Shown: positions 1-8,365, counted from the first letter of the stretch. The stretch is 64,000 bases of DNA from Streptosporangiaceae bacterium NEAU-GS5 (GCA_017592665.1 JAGFNW010000007.1:214428-278427); one strand, 5' to 3'. The notes: generated by a model not told the origin, from the letters alone. Numbers and translations are program-made.

Positions 1-749
1 ATCGTGTCGAACAGCGACATGCCGGCCGCGAAGATGACGGGCAGGCAGAGGATCGCATACCAGGGCAGCGCGGCCACGGCGGCGCCGCCCGCGACGACCA
101 GCAGGCTGACCTCGGTCGCCGTGTCGAAGCCCAGCCCGAACAGGAATCCGAGCGGATACATCTTCCACGGCTTGTCGATGGCCCGGGCGAACCGGCCGAG
201 GATGCGGTTCATGAAGCCGCGCTTGGACAGATATTCCTCCAGCTCGGCCTCGTCGTACGCGCCGCGGCGCATCCCGCGGAAGACCTTGAGGATGCCGAGC
301 AGCACGACCAGGTTGATCGTCGCGATGGCCGCGAGGAACAGGCCCGAGACGGTCGGCCCGATCACCCCGGTGATCTGGTGTAGCGTCGAGGAGTCGTTCT
401 CCACCTGGGTGAACAGCGTCTTCACGCCCAAGCTGACCAGCAGGCACATGCCGAAGACGACCGAGGAGTGCCCGAGCGAGAACCAGAATCCGACCGAGAC
501 CGGGCGCTGCCCCTCGGACATGAGCTTGCGCGTGGTGTTGTCGATCGCGGCCAGGTGGTCGGCGTCGAAGGCGTGGCGCATGCCGAGCACGTAGACCAGC
601 AGCCCGATCCCCAACCCGAGGATCTTGCCGTCGCCCAGGCGGAAGTTCTCCGGCGCCACGAGCAGTGCCAGCACCCCCCACCCGAGGATGTGCAGGAATG
701 CGATGAAGCCGCCCATCCCGAGCAGCCTTACCCGTTCGGCTCTGACCAC
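1..749 (-). CDS. Nickel/cobalt permease, NiCoT (HoxN/NixA) family, 3' part cut by window edge
   Basis: Cytoplasmic-membrane permease for Ni2+/Co2+ uptake. The first 249 codons are present and the rest lies beyond the left edge. The family's helix-II metal signature RHAFDADHLAAIDN sits near residues 58-71. GFWFSLGHSS and LGFDTATEV, the other conserved NiCoT blocks, follow in order, so the family call is firm; nickel versus cobalt cannot be read from sequence. I chose the GTG at 749 because a strong purine-rich RBS (AGGAGAGGAAGG) lies about 8 nt upstream; an in-frame ATG at 716 is the alternative. Upstream, a Nur-box-like sequence overlaps the promoter, which argues for nickel as substrate and repression by the Nur protein encoded at 34613-35023. 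Confidence 0.92.
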   Translation of the reverse strand, partial: MVRAERVRLLGMGGFIAFLHILGWGVLALLVAPENFRLGDGKILGLGIGLLVYVLGMRHAFDADHLAAIDNTTRKLMSEGQRPVSVGFWFSLGHSSVVFGMCLLVSLGVKTLFTQVENDSSTLHQITGVIGPTVSGLFLAAIATINLVVLLGILKVFRGMRRGAYDEAELEEYLSKRGFMNRILGRFARAIDKPWKMYPLGFLFGLGFDTATEVSLLVVAGGAAVAALPWYAILCLPVIFAAGMSLFDT

Positions 750-785
750 TGTCGCCGCCCTTCCTCTCCTGCCTTCACAAGGTTA

Positions 786-802
786 TTGCAAAGAGCTCGC
801 AA
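786..802. promoter_or_regulatory. Candidate Nur box (TTGCAA-N5-TCGCAA)
   Basis: TTGCAA at 786-791 and TCGCAA at 797-802 are separated by 5 nt. This matches 11 of 12 defined positions of the Nur operator described in Streptomyces coelicolor (tTGCaa-N5-ttGCAA). It fills exactly the spacer between a minus-strand -10 (TAACCT, 785-780) and the expected -35 position, 37 nt upstream of the permease start. Binding there should block transcription of the nickel permease. Confidence 0.7.
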
Positions 803-887
803 CAAGCTATTCGGGGCAGGAGACGAATCGGATGACGCCCAAACAATTGAGTCGCGACAGACGCGGACAGAACGGGACCATGAAGTC

Positions 888-2024
888 ATGACGATTGCGA
901 AGGAGATCGCGAAGGAGGTCATCACTCCGGCCGCCGCTCCGGCTGCGGCCCCGACCACGCCGGACGGGCTGCCCATGGCCCTGTGGCTGGACGACGGCGA
1001 CTCGCCCGCCGACGTCATCGACGCGCTCGCGCTGTCGGCGTTCACGACCGGCACCCAGCCCTGGTCGCGCTCGGCATCCCTCGACCGGGTCCGGTCCGAC
1101 GCCGAGCTCACCGCCCCCGGCGGGCGCGTGGCACGCGTGGCGCGCGGCTCCGACGGCATGGAGTCGCGGCTCATCGTCGGCGACGGCTGGACCATGCGCA
1201 CGACCGTCTATCGCAGCCGCAGCGGCTTCGTCGTGGTCACCGCCGTCACCGAAGAGCTGGCACGCGGCATCCTCGAGGCGGCCACCGCCGGCGCCGAGGA
1301 GCCGCCGCCCAGCAACGCCGAGCACGTCCGCATGGGCTTCTGGTGGCGCTCCGCCAACGGCAACCGCCGCTCGCAGAAGCCCATCACGACCACGCCCTGG
1401 ACGAAGATCCGCGGCAACTACACGTCCCCCGTGGCCGCACGCGTCGACCGGCTGATGGAGGTCAGGGCCGCCGACGTGAGCGGGCGCCTGCTCCTGCTGC
1501 ACGGCCGTCCCGGCACGGGCAAGACCACGCTGCTTCGCACGCTCGCACAGGAGTGGGCGTCGTGGTGTCAGGTCGACTGCGTGCTCGACCCCGAGCACCT
1601 GTTCAACGACCCCGGCTACCTGATGGACGTGGCGGTCGGCTGCGACAGCGACGACGACGAGAACAAGTGGCGGATGCTCATCCTGGAGGACTGCGACGAG
1701 CTGATCAGCGCCGAGGCCAAGCAGTCGGCGGGCCAGGGCCTGTCGCGCCTGCTCAACCTGACCGACGGCCTGCTCGGCCAGGGCCGCGACGTGCTCGTGG
1801 CGATCACCACGAACGAGGATCTGGCCCAGCTGCACCCCGCCGTGGTCCGGCCGGGGCGCTGCCTGGCCCAGCTCGAGGTCGGCCCGCTTACCAGGGACGA
1901 GGCCACCGCCTGGCTCGGTTCGCCGGTCAGCGGCGCGGCCACGCTGGCCGAGCTGTACGCCATGCGGGACGGCGGCCCGCTCACGATCCCCGAGACGGCG
2001 CCGGAGACCGGGCTGTACCTGTAA
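888..2024 (+). CDS. DUF5925-type AAA family ATPase
   Basis: Soluble 378-residue protein with an actinobacterial DUF5925-like N-terminal half and a C-terminal AAA+ ATPase module. Walker A is GRPGTGKT (206-213), Walker B is LILEDCDEL (about 264-272), ITTNE fits sensor 1, and RPGRC fits an arginine-containing motif. The ATPase half resembles Bcs1/CbxX-type AAA proteins, which remodel protein partners; the partner here is unknown. The start at 888 gives the expected MTIAKEIAKE beginning; no good RBS is visible, so the start is moderately certain. It is divergent from the nickel permease and only 14 nt ahead of the molybdoenzyme gene, so the two may be co-transcribed. Confidence 0.8.
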   Translation: MTIAKEIAKEVITPAAAPAAAPTTPDGLPMALWLDDGDSPADVIDALALSAFTTGTQPWSRSASLDRVRSDAELTAPGGRVARVARGSDGMESRLIVGDGWTMRTTVYRSRSGFVVVTAVTEELARGILEAATAGAEEPPPSNAEHVRMGFWWRSANGNRRSQKPITTTPWTKIRGNYTSPVAARVDRLMEVRAADVSGRLLLLHGRPGTGKTTLLRTLAQEWASWCQVDCVLDPEHLFNDPGYLMDVAVGCDSDDDENKWRMLILEDCDELISAEAKQSAGQGLSRLLNLTDGLLGQGRDVLVAITTNEDLAQLHPAVVRPGRCLAQLEVGPLTRDEATAWLGSPVSGAATLAELYAMRDGGPLTIPETAPETGLYL

Positions 2025-2038
2025 GGGATGATGTCGGG

Positions 2039-3151
2039 ATGGACGCGTCAATCGCGGATGTCAGCAGGCCTGGCCGCATCGCGCAGCCGGACGAGGGCAT
2101 CAGCATGGAAGAACTCGCACTGGCCGCCCGGAATCACGGAATGCCGTTGGAAGCCCTGCGGTATGACGTGACTCCGGTCGGCCTGCACTACTTGCTGATT
2201 CATTACGACATCCCGCTCGCCGTCCAGGAAGACTGGCACGTCACCGTCGGCGGGCTGGTCGGGAATCCGCTGTCGTTGAGCGTCGCCGACCTGCGCGGCA
2301 TGCCCGCGTCGACCGTACGCGTGACCATGGAATGCGCCGGAAACGGCCGCGCCCGGCTCGCGCCCCGCCCCGTCAGCCAGCCCTGGCTCGTCGAGGCCGT
2401 CGGCACGGCCGAATGGACGGGCGTGCCGCTGCGCCACGTCCTCGACGCCGCCGGGCTCGACCCGTCCGCCGTCGACCTCGTCTTCACCGGGGCCGACCAC
2501 GGGGTCGAGCGGTCGATCGAGCAGGACTACCAGCGCGGCCTGTCCGTCGGCGATGCCATGCGTGACGAGATCCTGCTGGCGTACGAGATGAACGGCGGCC
2601 CGCTGCCACCCCAGCACGGCTTCCCCCTGCGGCTCGTGGTCCCCGGCTGGTACGGCATGGCCCACGTGAAGTGGCTGCGCGACATCACCGCCATCGACCG
2701 GCCGTTCGACGGATTCCAGAACGTCGAGGCCTACCGGCTCCGCCGTGAGATCGGCGAACCCGGCGAGCCCGTGACCTGGATCGCCCCACGCGCTCTGCTC
2801 GTGCCGCCAGGCTTCCCCGACTTCATGTCCCGCGCCCGCGTCGTACGGCCGGGCGAGGTCATCCTGGAAGGACGCGCCTGGTCCGGCCGCGCCCCCGTCG
2901 AACGCGTCGAGGTGAGCGCCGACGGCGGCGAGACCTGGATGGCCGCCGACCTCGAGCCCGACCCCGGACACCGGTGGGCCTGGCGACGCTGGACCTGCCG
3001 ATGGACGGCCGCGCCAGGCTCCCACCTGCTGACCGTCCGTGTCTTCGACGCCGACGGCCCGCAGCCGGTGCACCCCGATTGGAACCGCGGCGGCTTCGCC
3101 AACAACGCCGTCCAACTCGTCCCCGTGACCTGCCTACCGGAAGACCAGTGA
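2039..3151 (+). CDS. Sulfite-oxidase-family molybdopterin enzyme, cytoplasmic
   Basis: 370-residue member of the sulfite oxidase family. An oxidoreductase molybdopterin-binding domain (about residues 45-235) is followed by the Mo-co dimerisation Ig-like domain (about 245-365). The molybdenum-ligating cysteine is C99 in VTMECAGNGR. No Tat signal is present, so unlike periplasmic SorA/MsrP-type enzymes it should stay in the cytoplasm. Sulfite is the textbook substrate, but many actinobacterial homologues are uncharacterised, so the real substrate is uncertain. Its stop codon overlaps the start of the next gene (TGATG), indicating translational coupling with a DinB-type protein. Confidence 0.85.
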   Translation: MDASIADVSRPGRIAQPDEGISMEELALAARNHGMPLEALRYDVTPVGLHYLLIHYDIPLAVQEDWHVTVGGLVGNPLSLSVADLRGMPASTVRVTMECAGNGRARLAPRPVSQPWLVEAVGTAEWTGVPLRHVLDAAGLDPSAVDLVFTGADHGVERSIEQDYQRGLSVGDAMRDEILLAYEMNGGPLPPQHGFPLRLVVPGWYGMAHVKWLRDITAIDRPFDGFQNVEAYRLRREIGEPGEPVTWIAPRALLVPPGFPDFMSRARVVRPGEVILEGRAWSGRAPVERVEVSADGGETWMAADLEPDPGHRWAWRRWTCRWTAAPGSHLLTVRVFDADGPQPVHPDWNRGGFANNAVQLVPVTCLPEDQ

Positions 3152-3645
3152 TGACAAGAGTCCCGTTCACCGGGGATGAGAAGGAAAGCCTGCACGCCAG
3201 CCTCGAGCGGCACCGCGACGTGGTGCTATGGAAGCTCGACGGCCTCAGCGACGAGCAGGTGCGGCGGCCCATGGTCCCGTCCGGAACCAACCTGCTCGGC
3301 CTGGTCAAACACCTGGCCGCGGTCGAATACAGCTGGTTCTGCGAAACCTTCGGCCGCGAAACCGAGCCGCTGCCGTTCGATGACGACGACCCCGACGCCG
3401 ACCTGCGCGTGACCCCCGACGAGACCACGGCCGAGGTGGTCGCCTTCTACGGCCGGGCGCGCGCCGCCGCCGACGAGGTGATCCGCGACCTCGAGGTCGA
3501 CACGCTCGGCACGGCCTGGTTCGGCGACCCCGTGACGCTCCGCTGGGTCCTCATCCACATGATCGAAGAAACCGCCCGCCACGCCGGCCACATGGACATC
3601 CTCCGCGAACTCCTGGACACCACCACCGGCGACCACCCCGAATAG
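3151..3645 (+). CDS. DinB/DUF664 family protein
   Basis: 164-residue four-helix-bundle protein of the DinB/DUF664 superfamily. The family scaffold often carries a metal site of three histidines; here H at about residue 40 (VKHLAAVEYSW) and the pair in RHAGHMDILRELL near residue 148 fit that pattern. Some relatives are mycothiol- or bacillithiol-dependent transferases, which would suit a mycothiol producer, but nothing in this sequence proves that. Start ATG at 3151 shares a base with the stop of the sulfite-oxidase-like gene. Confidence 0.85.
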   Translation: MTRVPFTGDEKESLHASLERHRDVVLWKLDGLSDEQVRRPMVPSGTNLLGLVKHLAAVEYSWFCETFGRETEPLPFDDDDPDADLRVTPDETTAEVVAFYGRARAAADEVIRDLEVDTLGTAWFGDPVTLRWVLIHMIEETARHAGHMDILRELLDTTTGDHPE

Positions 3646-3661
3646 CCCACATCCAACCCAC

Positions 3662-4354
3662 CTACGGCCAACCCCCATGCGGCCCGCCCGCCGCCGCCTC
3701 CGCCTCGTCGAATCGCTCTTGCGCTCGCAGCACCCTCGCCAGGCCATCCCTGCTCGCGGCGGTATCGGGATGGTCTTCGCCCAGCACTCTCCGGCACCCT
3801 TCCAGCACCGCCCTGTGCTCGGCTTCGGCCCCCTCCAGCCGGCCCACCAGCTCCAGCGTGACCGCCCATAAGATGCGGCTCGCCAAAGTCGCAGGGTGAT
3901 CGGCACCCAACACCCTCCGCCGCGCCGCCACCACGGTGCTCTGTTCCTCCTGAGCCTCCGGGTATCGCTGGAGGATCAGCAAGGTCCGCGCCAGGCCATG
4001 CCGGCTCTCCAGGGTGGCCACGTGATCGTCGCCAAGCGCCTCGCGGCGGAGCTCGACCACCTGCCGAAACTCGACTTCGGCCTCTTCCATCCGCCACAGG
4101 GCGGCAAGCACCGCGGCCAAGTCGTTCTGGCTGTTCAACGTATCCAGATGCGCGGCCCCCAGCACCCTCTGCCGGGCCTCGACCACCGGACGATACGCAG
4201 CCGCGGAATCCTCCAGCCGGCCGAGCCTCCACAGCTCACCGGCCACGTTGGCGCGGGCTGCCAGCGTCCTGGGGTGATTCTCCCCGAGCGTCCTTCGCAG
4301 CCGCGCCAGCTCGGTGCGTGACAACCAGAGCCGATCCTCATCCCGTCCAGCCAT
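3662..4354 (-). CDS. Tetratricopeptide (kinesin-light-chain-type) repeat protein
   Basis: 230-residue helical repeat protein made of about five 42-residue TPR units of the kinesin-light-chain kind. Each carries the turn motif LGxxHPxTLxSRxxLA (for example LGENHPRTLA, LGADHPATLASR, LGEDHPDTAASR). Such repeats bind peptides or other proteins. In actinomycetes they usually form the C-terminus of NB-ARC or SARP regulators, but here no ATPase or DNA-binding part is attached, so this is a stand-alone scaffold or a remnant of a larger protein. The ATG at 4354 has GGGAGGG six bases upstream; a GTG at 4387 in the same frame is an alternative. It is convergent with the DinB gene. Confidence 0.8.
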   Translation of the reverse strand: MAGRDEDRLWLSRTELARLRRTLGENHPRTLAARANVAGELWRLGRLEDSAAAYRPVVEARQRVLGAAHLDTLNSQNDLAAVLAALWRMEEAEVEFRQVVELRREALGDDHVATLESRHGLARTLLILQRYPEAQEEQSTVVAARRRVLGADHPATLASRILWAVTLELVGRLEGAEAEHRAVLEGCRRVLGEDHPDTAASRDGLARVLRAQERFDEAEAAAGGPHGGWP

Positions 4355-4500
4355 CGCCGCCCTCCCGCGTGCCGGCCCAGCCCTCACTTACGAGCCTGCC
4401 ACCCCCGCCAACGCATCGGCCGCCTCGTTTCGCGGCGTGCTGCGATGATGGCGCGCACAACGCCGATGCGAGTCTTTTCGTTAGGAGGACGGGCCGTCCG

Positions 4501-5178
4501 ATGGCCGATCAGTCGCGAGATCCCGGCGGCGCGGGCGACTCCTGGCGCGCCGCGGCCGCCTATCTCCTCGGATTCGCCGGTGGCCTGATCTTCGTGCGGA
4601 GCCCGCGGACCGGCGTGCGATTCCATGCCATACAGTCGATCCTCATCGACGTCGCGGCCGCGGTTTACTCAATCGCGAGCCTGGTAGTGGCGGGCGCCTA
4701 CGCCTCTATTCGATATCCAGGGAAGGCGTCGACGATCCCACCGGACGACGTCGTCATGTGGACGTGGGCCGTCACATCCGTGCTTGGACCCCTCGCCCTG
4801 CACGTCGTCTTGGCTCTCGCGACGCTGACCGGCCGGAGCCCGCGTGTCCCCTTTCTCTGGCGCGTGGCATCGACCTTTACGCCTGTCCCGGACACCCGGA
4901 GGAAGACCCGCTCGGCCCCGCAGGACTTCAACGCGATCTGGACCCGCATCGCGCTGCATGAAGGCCAGGATTTCCGCCTCCGGCACGGCGGGCTCTTCCA
5001 CTACCAGCTGTACGGGGACGAGATCCTTCCCAACCGGACCACGATCGGCATCCACCGCTCCCATTTCGAACGCGCCTGGAACCGTCGCCCGCTGACCGGG
5101 CCCGGCCGAATCGGCAAGGATGTCATCGGTCCTTCGTACGTTTACGCGATCCTCACCGACCCGAGGATCACCCTGTGA
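4501..5178 (+). CDS. DUF4870/Tic20-like membrane domain fused to an unassigned C-terminal domain
   Basis: 225-residue protein. The first half has three membrane segments in the style of DUF4870/Tic20-like proteins (LLGFAGGLIFV near residue 20, a segment near 42-62 and one near 83-105). After a short linker, the last 85 residues form a soluble domain with the pattern FNAIWTRIALHEG, F.YQLYGDEI, RTTIGIHRSHF, GPSYVYAIL.DPRI. I have seen this pattern in other actinobacterial proteins of unknown function, but I cannot name it. AGGAGG lies 12 nt before the ATG, which is a long spacing. Function is unknown. Confidence 0.75.
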   Translation: MADQSRDPGGAGDSWRAAAAYLLGFAGGLIFVRSPRTGVRFHAIQSILIDVAAAVYSIASLVVAGAYASIRYPGKASTIPPDDVVMWTWAVTSVLGPLALHVVLALATLTGRSPRVPFLWRVASTFTPVPDTRRKTRSAPQDFNAIWTRIALHEGQDFRLRHGGLFHYQLYGDEILPNRTTIGIHRSHFERAWNRRPLTGPGRIGKDVIGPSYVYAILTDPRITL

Positions 5179-5197
5179 AGTCGCCGTAGACCGCTTA

Positions 5198-5617
5198 TCA
5201 GCGGTCTGGGATGGCCAGTCCGGGCCGTTCGTCGTCCCATGCCATCGAGCTGATCCTCCAGCCGTCCGGCGTACGCACGAACTGCGTGAAGATAACGCCC
5301 TTGCCCTCCATGGGCGCACCGTCGATGACGCCGCTCTTCTCGTACGTGCTCATGCGATGGGCCACGTTCCCGAACGATTCGGTCACGCCGGCGAGCTCGG
5401 CCTCATGGAAGGCGGTCAGCACGCCCCCGTCGACCATGGCCTGCCGCGAATCAGCGAACTCCGCGACGCTGGAAATCTCAGGGGATTCACCGCTGTTCCT
5501 GATCAGCATTCCCTGCGGCAGGAACAGGTCGTGCAGTTCGCCGTACGCCGGCCGCCCTCCCGGCTCGAACGAGACGGCGTGAAAGAACGCAGCGATGAGG
5601 CCCTCGAACTCGGTCAC
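5198..5617 (-). CDS. SnoaL/NTF2-like (DUF4440-type) protein
   Basis: 139-residue alpha+beta-barrel protein of the NTF2-like superfamily. The helical N-terminus (EFEGLIAAFFHAVSFE) and the closing strands (FTQFVRTPDGWRISSMAWDDE) are typical of DUF4440 proteins. These are small ligand-binding or enzymatic cones with no single function, so none is assigned. GTG at 5617 is the best start; a GTG pair 11 and 12 codons upstream is possible. No convincing RBS is visible. It is divergent from the membrane protein at 5738. Confidence 0.75.
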   Translation of the reverse strand: MTEFEGLIAAFFHAVSFEPGGRPAYGELHDLFLPQGMLIRNSGESPEISSVAEFADSRQAMVDGGVLTAFHEAELAGVTESFGNVAHRMSTYEKSGVIDGAPMEGKGVIFTQFVRTPDGWRISSMAWDDERPGLAIPDR

Positions 5618-5737
5618 CCCGGCAGCGTAGCCGGAGCCGCCATCCACCACCGCACCATGGCACTCAGCCGAAGGCCCCGCAGACGCGAATCTGAGAACTA
5701 TGTTGCGAAGAGTGATTTGTGATGCAAACCTAATGCC

Positions 5738-6463
5738 ATGACAGACGAATCTGCCCTCTCCCCAGACATCGCCCGGCAGGTCTTCTCGGCCACGGAACAC
5801 CTCACCCAACGCGTACGCCAGGCACAGCGCGGCACCTGGTTCCCGCTCGTGCTGCTCGGCCTGGTGGTCGTCGCGGCGGCGCCCTTCTACCGCTTGGGGC
5901 GGCAGGTCGTGACGTGCGACCCGGCCCTGGGCGCCCGTGGCGGTGTGGAGATCATCCACAAGGGCACCTGCGTCCAGGTCATCGGCTGGCCGGCCGGCGT
6001 CTACTGGATCTCCGCCTTCGTCCTGACGTACGCGGCGATCGCCGTCTTCTATGTTCACCGGGCCCGTAGCCGTGGGGTGGGCGCCCGCATCCTGCCGTAT
6101 GTCGGCGCCGGAGTCGCGGTCGGGCTGGTCTTCGGCGTCCTGTCGGGATGGGCGCAGCAACTGAACCTGGCAGCCATGTCACCGACCGGCCCGGTCGCCG
6201 TCGGCCTGGTGCCGCTGATCTCCATCAGCCTGGCCCTGTTCGTCCTCGCCCGCGTGGAACGCAGCTGGGCCGTACTCGCCTTCGCCATCGGCTATCTGGT
6301 GGTGACGCTCCTGGCCTGTGGCATCGGCACGCGCAACTTGGGCCTGACCATCAACGCGGACCTCTCACCGATGTGGAGCTTCTTCCCCGCCCTGGCAGTG
6401 ACCGGTGGTGTGCTCCTCCTCGGCGGAGCGGGCTTCGCGCTCGCCGAACGGCGCCACGCATGA
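5738..6463 (+). CDS. Six-TM integral membrane protein of unknown function
   Basis: 241-residue polytopic protein with a 32-residue hydrophilic N-terminus and about six membrane helices. A loop between the first two helices holds two cysteines (VVTCDPALG and KGTCVQV) that could form an extracytoplasmic disulphide. I recognise no family. Its stop overlaps the ATG of the next gene (ATGA), a winged-helix regulator, so the pair is translationally coupled. Membrane protein plus PF13601-type regulator is a common actinobacterial pairing in which the regulator controls its own operon. Confidence 0.75.
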   Translation: MTDESALSPDIARQVFSATEHLTQRVRQAQRGTWFPLVLLGLVVVAAAPFYRLGRQVVTCDPALGARGGVEIIHKGTCVQVIGWPAGVYWISAFVLTYAAIAVFYVHRARSRGVGARILPYVGAGVAVGLVFGVLSGWAQQLNLAAMSPTGPVAVGLVPLISISLALFVLARVERSWAVLAFAIGYLVVTLLACGIGTRNLGLTINADLSPMWSFFPALAVTGGVLLLGGAGFALAERRHA

Positions 6464-6783
6464 CCCACCCCGCGAATGAGATCGACGACGTCGTTCACCA
6501 GCGCGTACGGCTGGGCATCCTGACCGTCGCGCATGAGGCGCGGCGAGTGGAGTTCGGCTTTCTGCGTACGACACTGGACCTGACGGTCGGCAACCTCTCC
6601 CAGCACCTGACCGTCCTGGAGAAGGCCGGCCTGATCGAAATCGAGAAGGGCTACGAGGGCAGGCGCGGCCGTACGTGGATTCACCTCACGGCGGCCGGCA
6701 AGAAGGCCCTGCGCGACGAGATCGCCCGGCTGAAGGAGCTCATCCGACAGGTAGAGGCAAGCCAGGAGAAAGACCCGACGTGA
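6460..6783 (+). CDS. Winged-helix transcriptional regulator (ArsR/MarR-like, PF13601 type)
   Basis: 107-residue DNA-binding protein: helix-turn-helix at about residues 32-60 (TTLDLTVGNLSQHLTVLEKAG), then a wing with the typical GYEGRRGRTWIHLT and a C-terminal dimerisation helix. This is the compact transcriptional-regulator family found beside membrane proteins, ABC exporters and M56 peptidases. Start ATG overlaps the upstream stop by 4 nt. The likely target is its own operon promoter in the 5618-5737 gap. No ligand-binding domain is present. Confidence 0.85.
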   Translation: MTHPANEIDDVVHQRVRLGILTVAHEARRVEFGFLRTTLDLTVGNLSQHLTVLEKAGLIEIEKGYEGRRGRTWIHLTAAGKKALRDEIARLKELIRQVEASQEKDPT

Positions 6784-6905
6784 CGCCTGAGCCGGCGGCC
6801 CGCCCGCCCAAGCCGAGGCCGAGCGTCGGGGGGTTTCGGCCAAGATCCCTGGAGGGCCGCGGGGTCACCAATCGACCGTCTCGACACTTTGCCCTTGAGC
6901 TAACC

Positions 6906-6920
6906 ATTGCGGTTTGCAAT
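6906..6920. promoter_or_regulatory. Palindrome ATTGC-GGTTT-GCAAT upstream of ArsR gene
   Basis: A perfect inverted repeat with 5-bp arms and a 5-bp centre ends 10 nt before the ATG at 6931. No RBS lies between it and the start codon, so the transcript may be leaderless and the palindrome would then cover the core promoter. An ArsR-type autorepressor is the natural candidate to bind it. Confidence 0.45.
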
Positions 6921-6930
6921 ACTTAGCCAC

Positions 6931-7269
6931 ATGGCACAGTATTCGGCGCAACTGGACGGCGTGTTCGTCGCCCTCGCCGACCCGACCCGCCGCGCCGTCG
7001 TGCGGCGCCTCGGCCGCGGGCCTACAAGCGTCGGCGACCTCGCCCGCGAGTTCCCGATGACCCTCCCGTCGTTCATGAAGCACGTACGGACGCTCGAATC
7101 GAACGGGCTCATTCAAACGGTCAAGTCCGGGCGCGTGCGTACGTGTGTGCTCAACCGTGAGCGACTCGCCCTCATCGACGATTGGCTCTTCGAGCAGCGC
7201 CGGATCTGGGAGGAGCGGACCGACCGCCTCGAACAGTTCGTGACCGATCCGAAGGAGAACATGCAATGA
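6931..7269 (+). CDS. ArsR-family regulator of an SRPBCC operon
   Basis: 112-residue ArsR winged-helix protein with LADPTRRAVVRRL at helix 1 and LAREFPMTLPSFMKHVRTLE as the helix-turn-helix. It lacks the ELCVC metal-binding motif of metal sensors and belongs to the non-metal group that controls AHSA1/SRPBCC genes. ATG at 6931 is chosen over a TTG at 6907 because family members start close to the first helix. It overlaps the SRPBCC gene (ATGA), which overlaps the reductase gene in the same way, giving a tightly coupled three-gene operon. Confidence 0.88.
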   Translation: MAQYSAQLDGVFVALADPTRRAVVRRLGRGPTSVGDLAREFPMTLPSFMKHVRTLESNGLIQTVKSGRVRTCVLNRERLALIDDWLFEQRRIWEERTDRLEQFVTDPKENMQ

Positions 7270-7742
7270 ATCCCGACCTCGACCTTGGCCTGGAGCGGAT
7301 CATCCGCGCCCCCCTGGCGACCGTGTGGAGCGCATGGACCGACCCGTCCCGGCTTGAGCAGTGGTGGGTCCCGGCTCCGTCTCGCTGCCGAGTGGTCCGC
7401 TTGGATCTGCGGCCTGGTGGGGCGTTCGTGACGCGGCTCAGTGATGACGGGGCCGACTTCGTCCCGCACCTGGACGCGTGCTTCCTCGCCGTCGATGAGC
7501 TCGAGCGGATCGTGTTCACCAACGCGATCGACAGCACGTGGCGTCCCGCGAATGCCATCCCAATCTTGATGACCGCCACGATCACGCTGAGCGATCACCC
7601 GGACGGCACTGACTACCGCGTGGTCGTCCGGCACGGCGACCCTGAGGCCCGCGCTCATCACGAGAAACTCGGCATGGCCGAAGGTTGGGGTTCGGTCACG
7701 GGCCAGTTGGCCGCGCTCGCCGAGAGCATGGTCACGCGATGA
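7266..7742 (+). CDS. SRPBCC (AHSA1-type) domain protein
   Basis: 158-residue helix-grip protein. The N-terminal IRAPLATVWSAWTDPSRLEQWW and the closing GWGSVTGQLAALAESM helix are diagnostic for the AHSA1 branch of SRPBCC proteins, which bind hydrophobic ligands in a deep cavity. It is the usual partner of the ArsR-type regulator encoded just upstream and is coupled by overlapping ATGA on both sides. The ligand is unknown. Confidence 0.88.
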   Translation: MNPDLDLGLERIIRAPLATVWSAWTDPSRLEQWWVPAPSRCRVVRLDLRPGGAFVTRLSDDGADFVPHLDACFLAVDELERIVFTNAIDSTWRPANAIPILMTATITLSDHPDGTDYRVVVRHGDPEARAHHEKLGMAEGWGSVTGQLAALAESMVTR

Positions 7743-8365
7743 AGATCACTGTCACCGAGTTCGTCACGCTCGACGGGGTAAGCCAGGGACCCGGCTCGCC
7801 GGACGAGGACACCAGCGACGGCTTCACCCGCGGCGGGTGGCTCGTGCCCTACATCGACGAGACGTTCGTCCGCCGGGCCTCCGACTGGCTCGACCTCGCC
7901 GACGGCCTGCTGCTCGGCCGGCGCACGTACGAGGCTTTCGCACGCGACTGGCCGAAGATCACCGACCCGGCCGATCCGTTTACCGAGCGGATGAACGGGC
8001 TACCGAAGTACGTCGTGTCGAACACCCTCACCGAAGGGACCTGGCACCCCACGACCGTGCTCACGGGCGACCCGGTCCAGGCGGTCGCTGAGCTCAAAGG
8101 ACGACAGGGACGGGAGCTCCAGATCCATGGCAGCGCCCGCTTGGGCGACACGCTACTAGCGGCAGGCCTGATCGACACGCTTCGCCTCGTAGTCGCCCCC
8201 GCAGTCCTCCGGGCCGGTCGGCGCCTTCTGGCAGGCCCGGGCGCGACGTCGGGTCTCCGTCTGGTCCACCATGAGGCGACGCCGAACGGCCTGCTGCTCC
8301 TCGAATACGAGACGACAGGCCGAGCACCCCAAGGCGAATACGAAGGCCTCACCGCCTTCGTCTAG
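7739..8365 (+). CDS. RibD C-terminal/dihydrofolate reductase-fold protein
   Basis: 208-residue protein of the bacterial bifunctional deaminase-reductase C-terminal (RibD_C) superfamily. Typical blocks are KITVTEFVTLDGV at the N-terminus, DGLLLGRRTYEAFA, YVVSNTL and the nucleotide-binding ELQIHGSARLGDTLL. These proteins have a DHFR-like fold and bind NADPH. Stand-alone copies next to ArsR/SRPBCC genes are common in actinobacteria, and their substrates are unknown; this is probably not the true folate enzyme. Last gene of the three-gene operon. Confidence 0.87.
   Translation: MKITVTEFVTLDGVSQGPGSPDEDTSDGFTRGGWLVPYIDETFVRRASDWLDLADGLLLGRRTYEAFARDWPKITDPADPFTERMNGLPKYVVSNTLTEGTWHPTTVLTGDPVQAVAELKGRQGRELQIHGSARLGDTLLAAGLIDTLRLVVAPAVLRAGRRLLAGPGATSGLRLVHHEATPNGLLLLEYETTGRAPQGEYEGLTAFV

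Noticed and set aside
750..887. Cobalamin or NiCo riboswitch ahead of the nickel permease
   Set aside because: The leader is too short (under 40 nt after the -10) and lacks any riboswitch stem pattern; the Nur box explains regulation better.
6906..6920. Second Nur box
   Set aside because: ATTGC-N5-GCAAT has the wrong spacing (TGC-N5-GCA instead of TGC-N9-GCA), so it is listed as an ArsR operator candidate instead.
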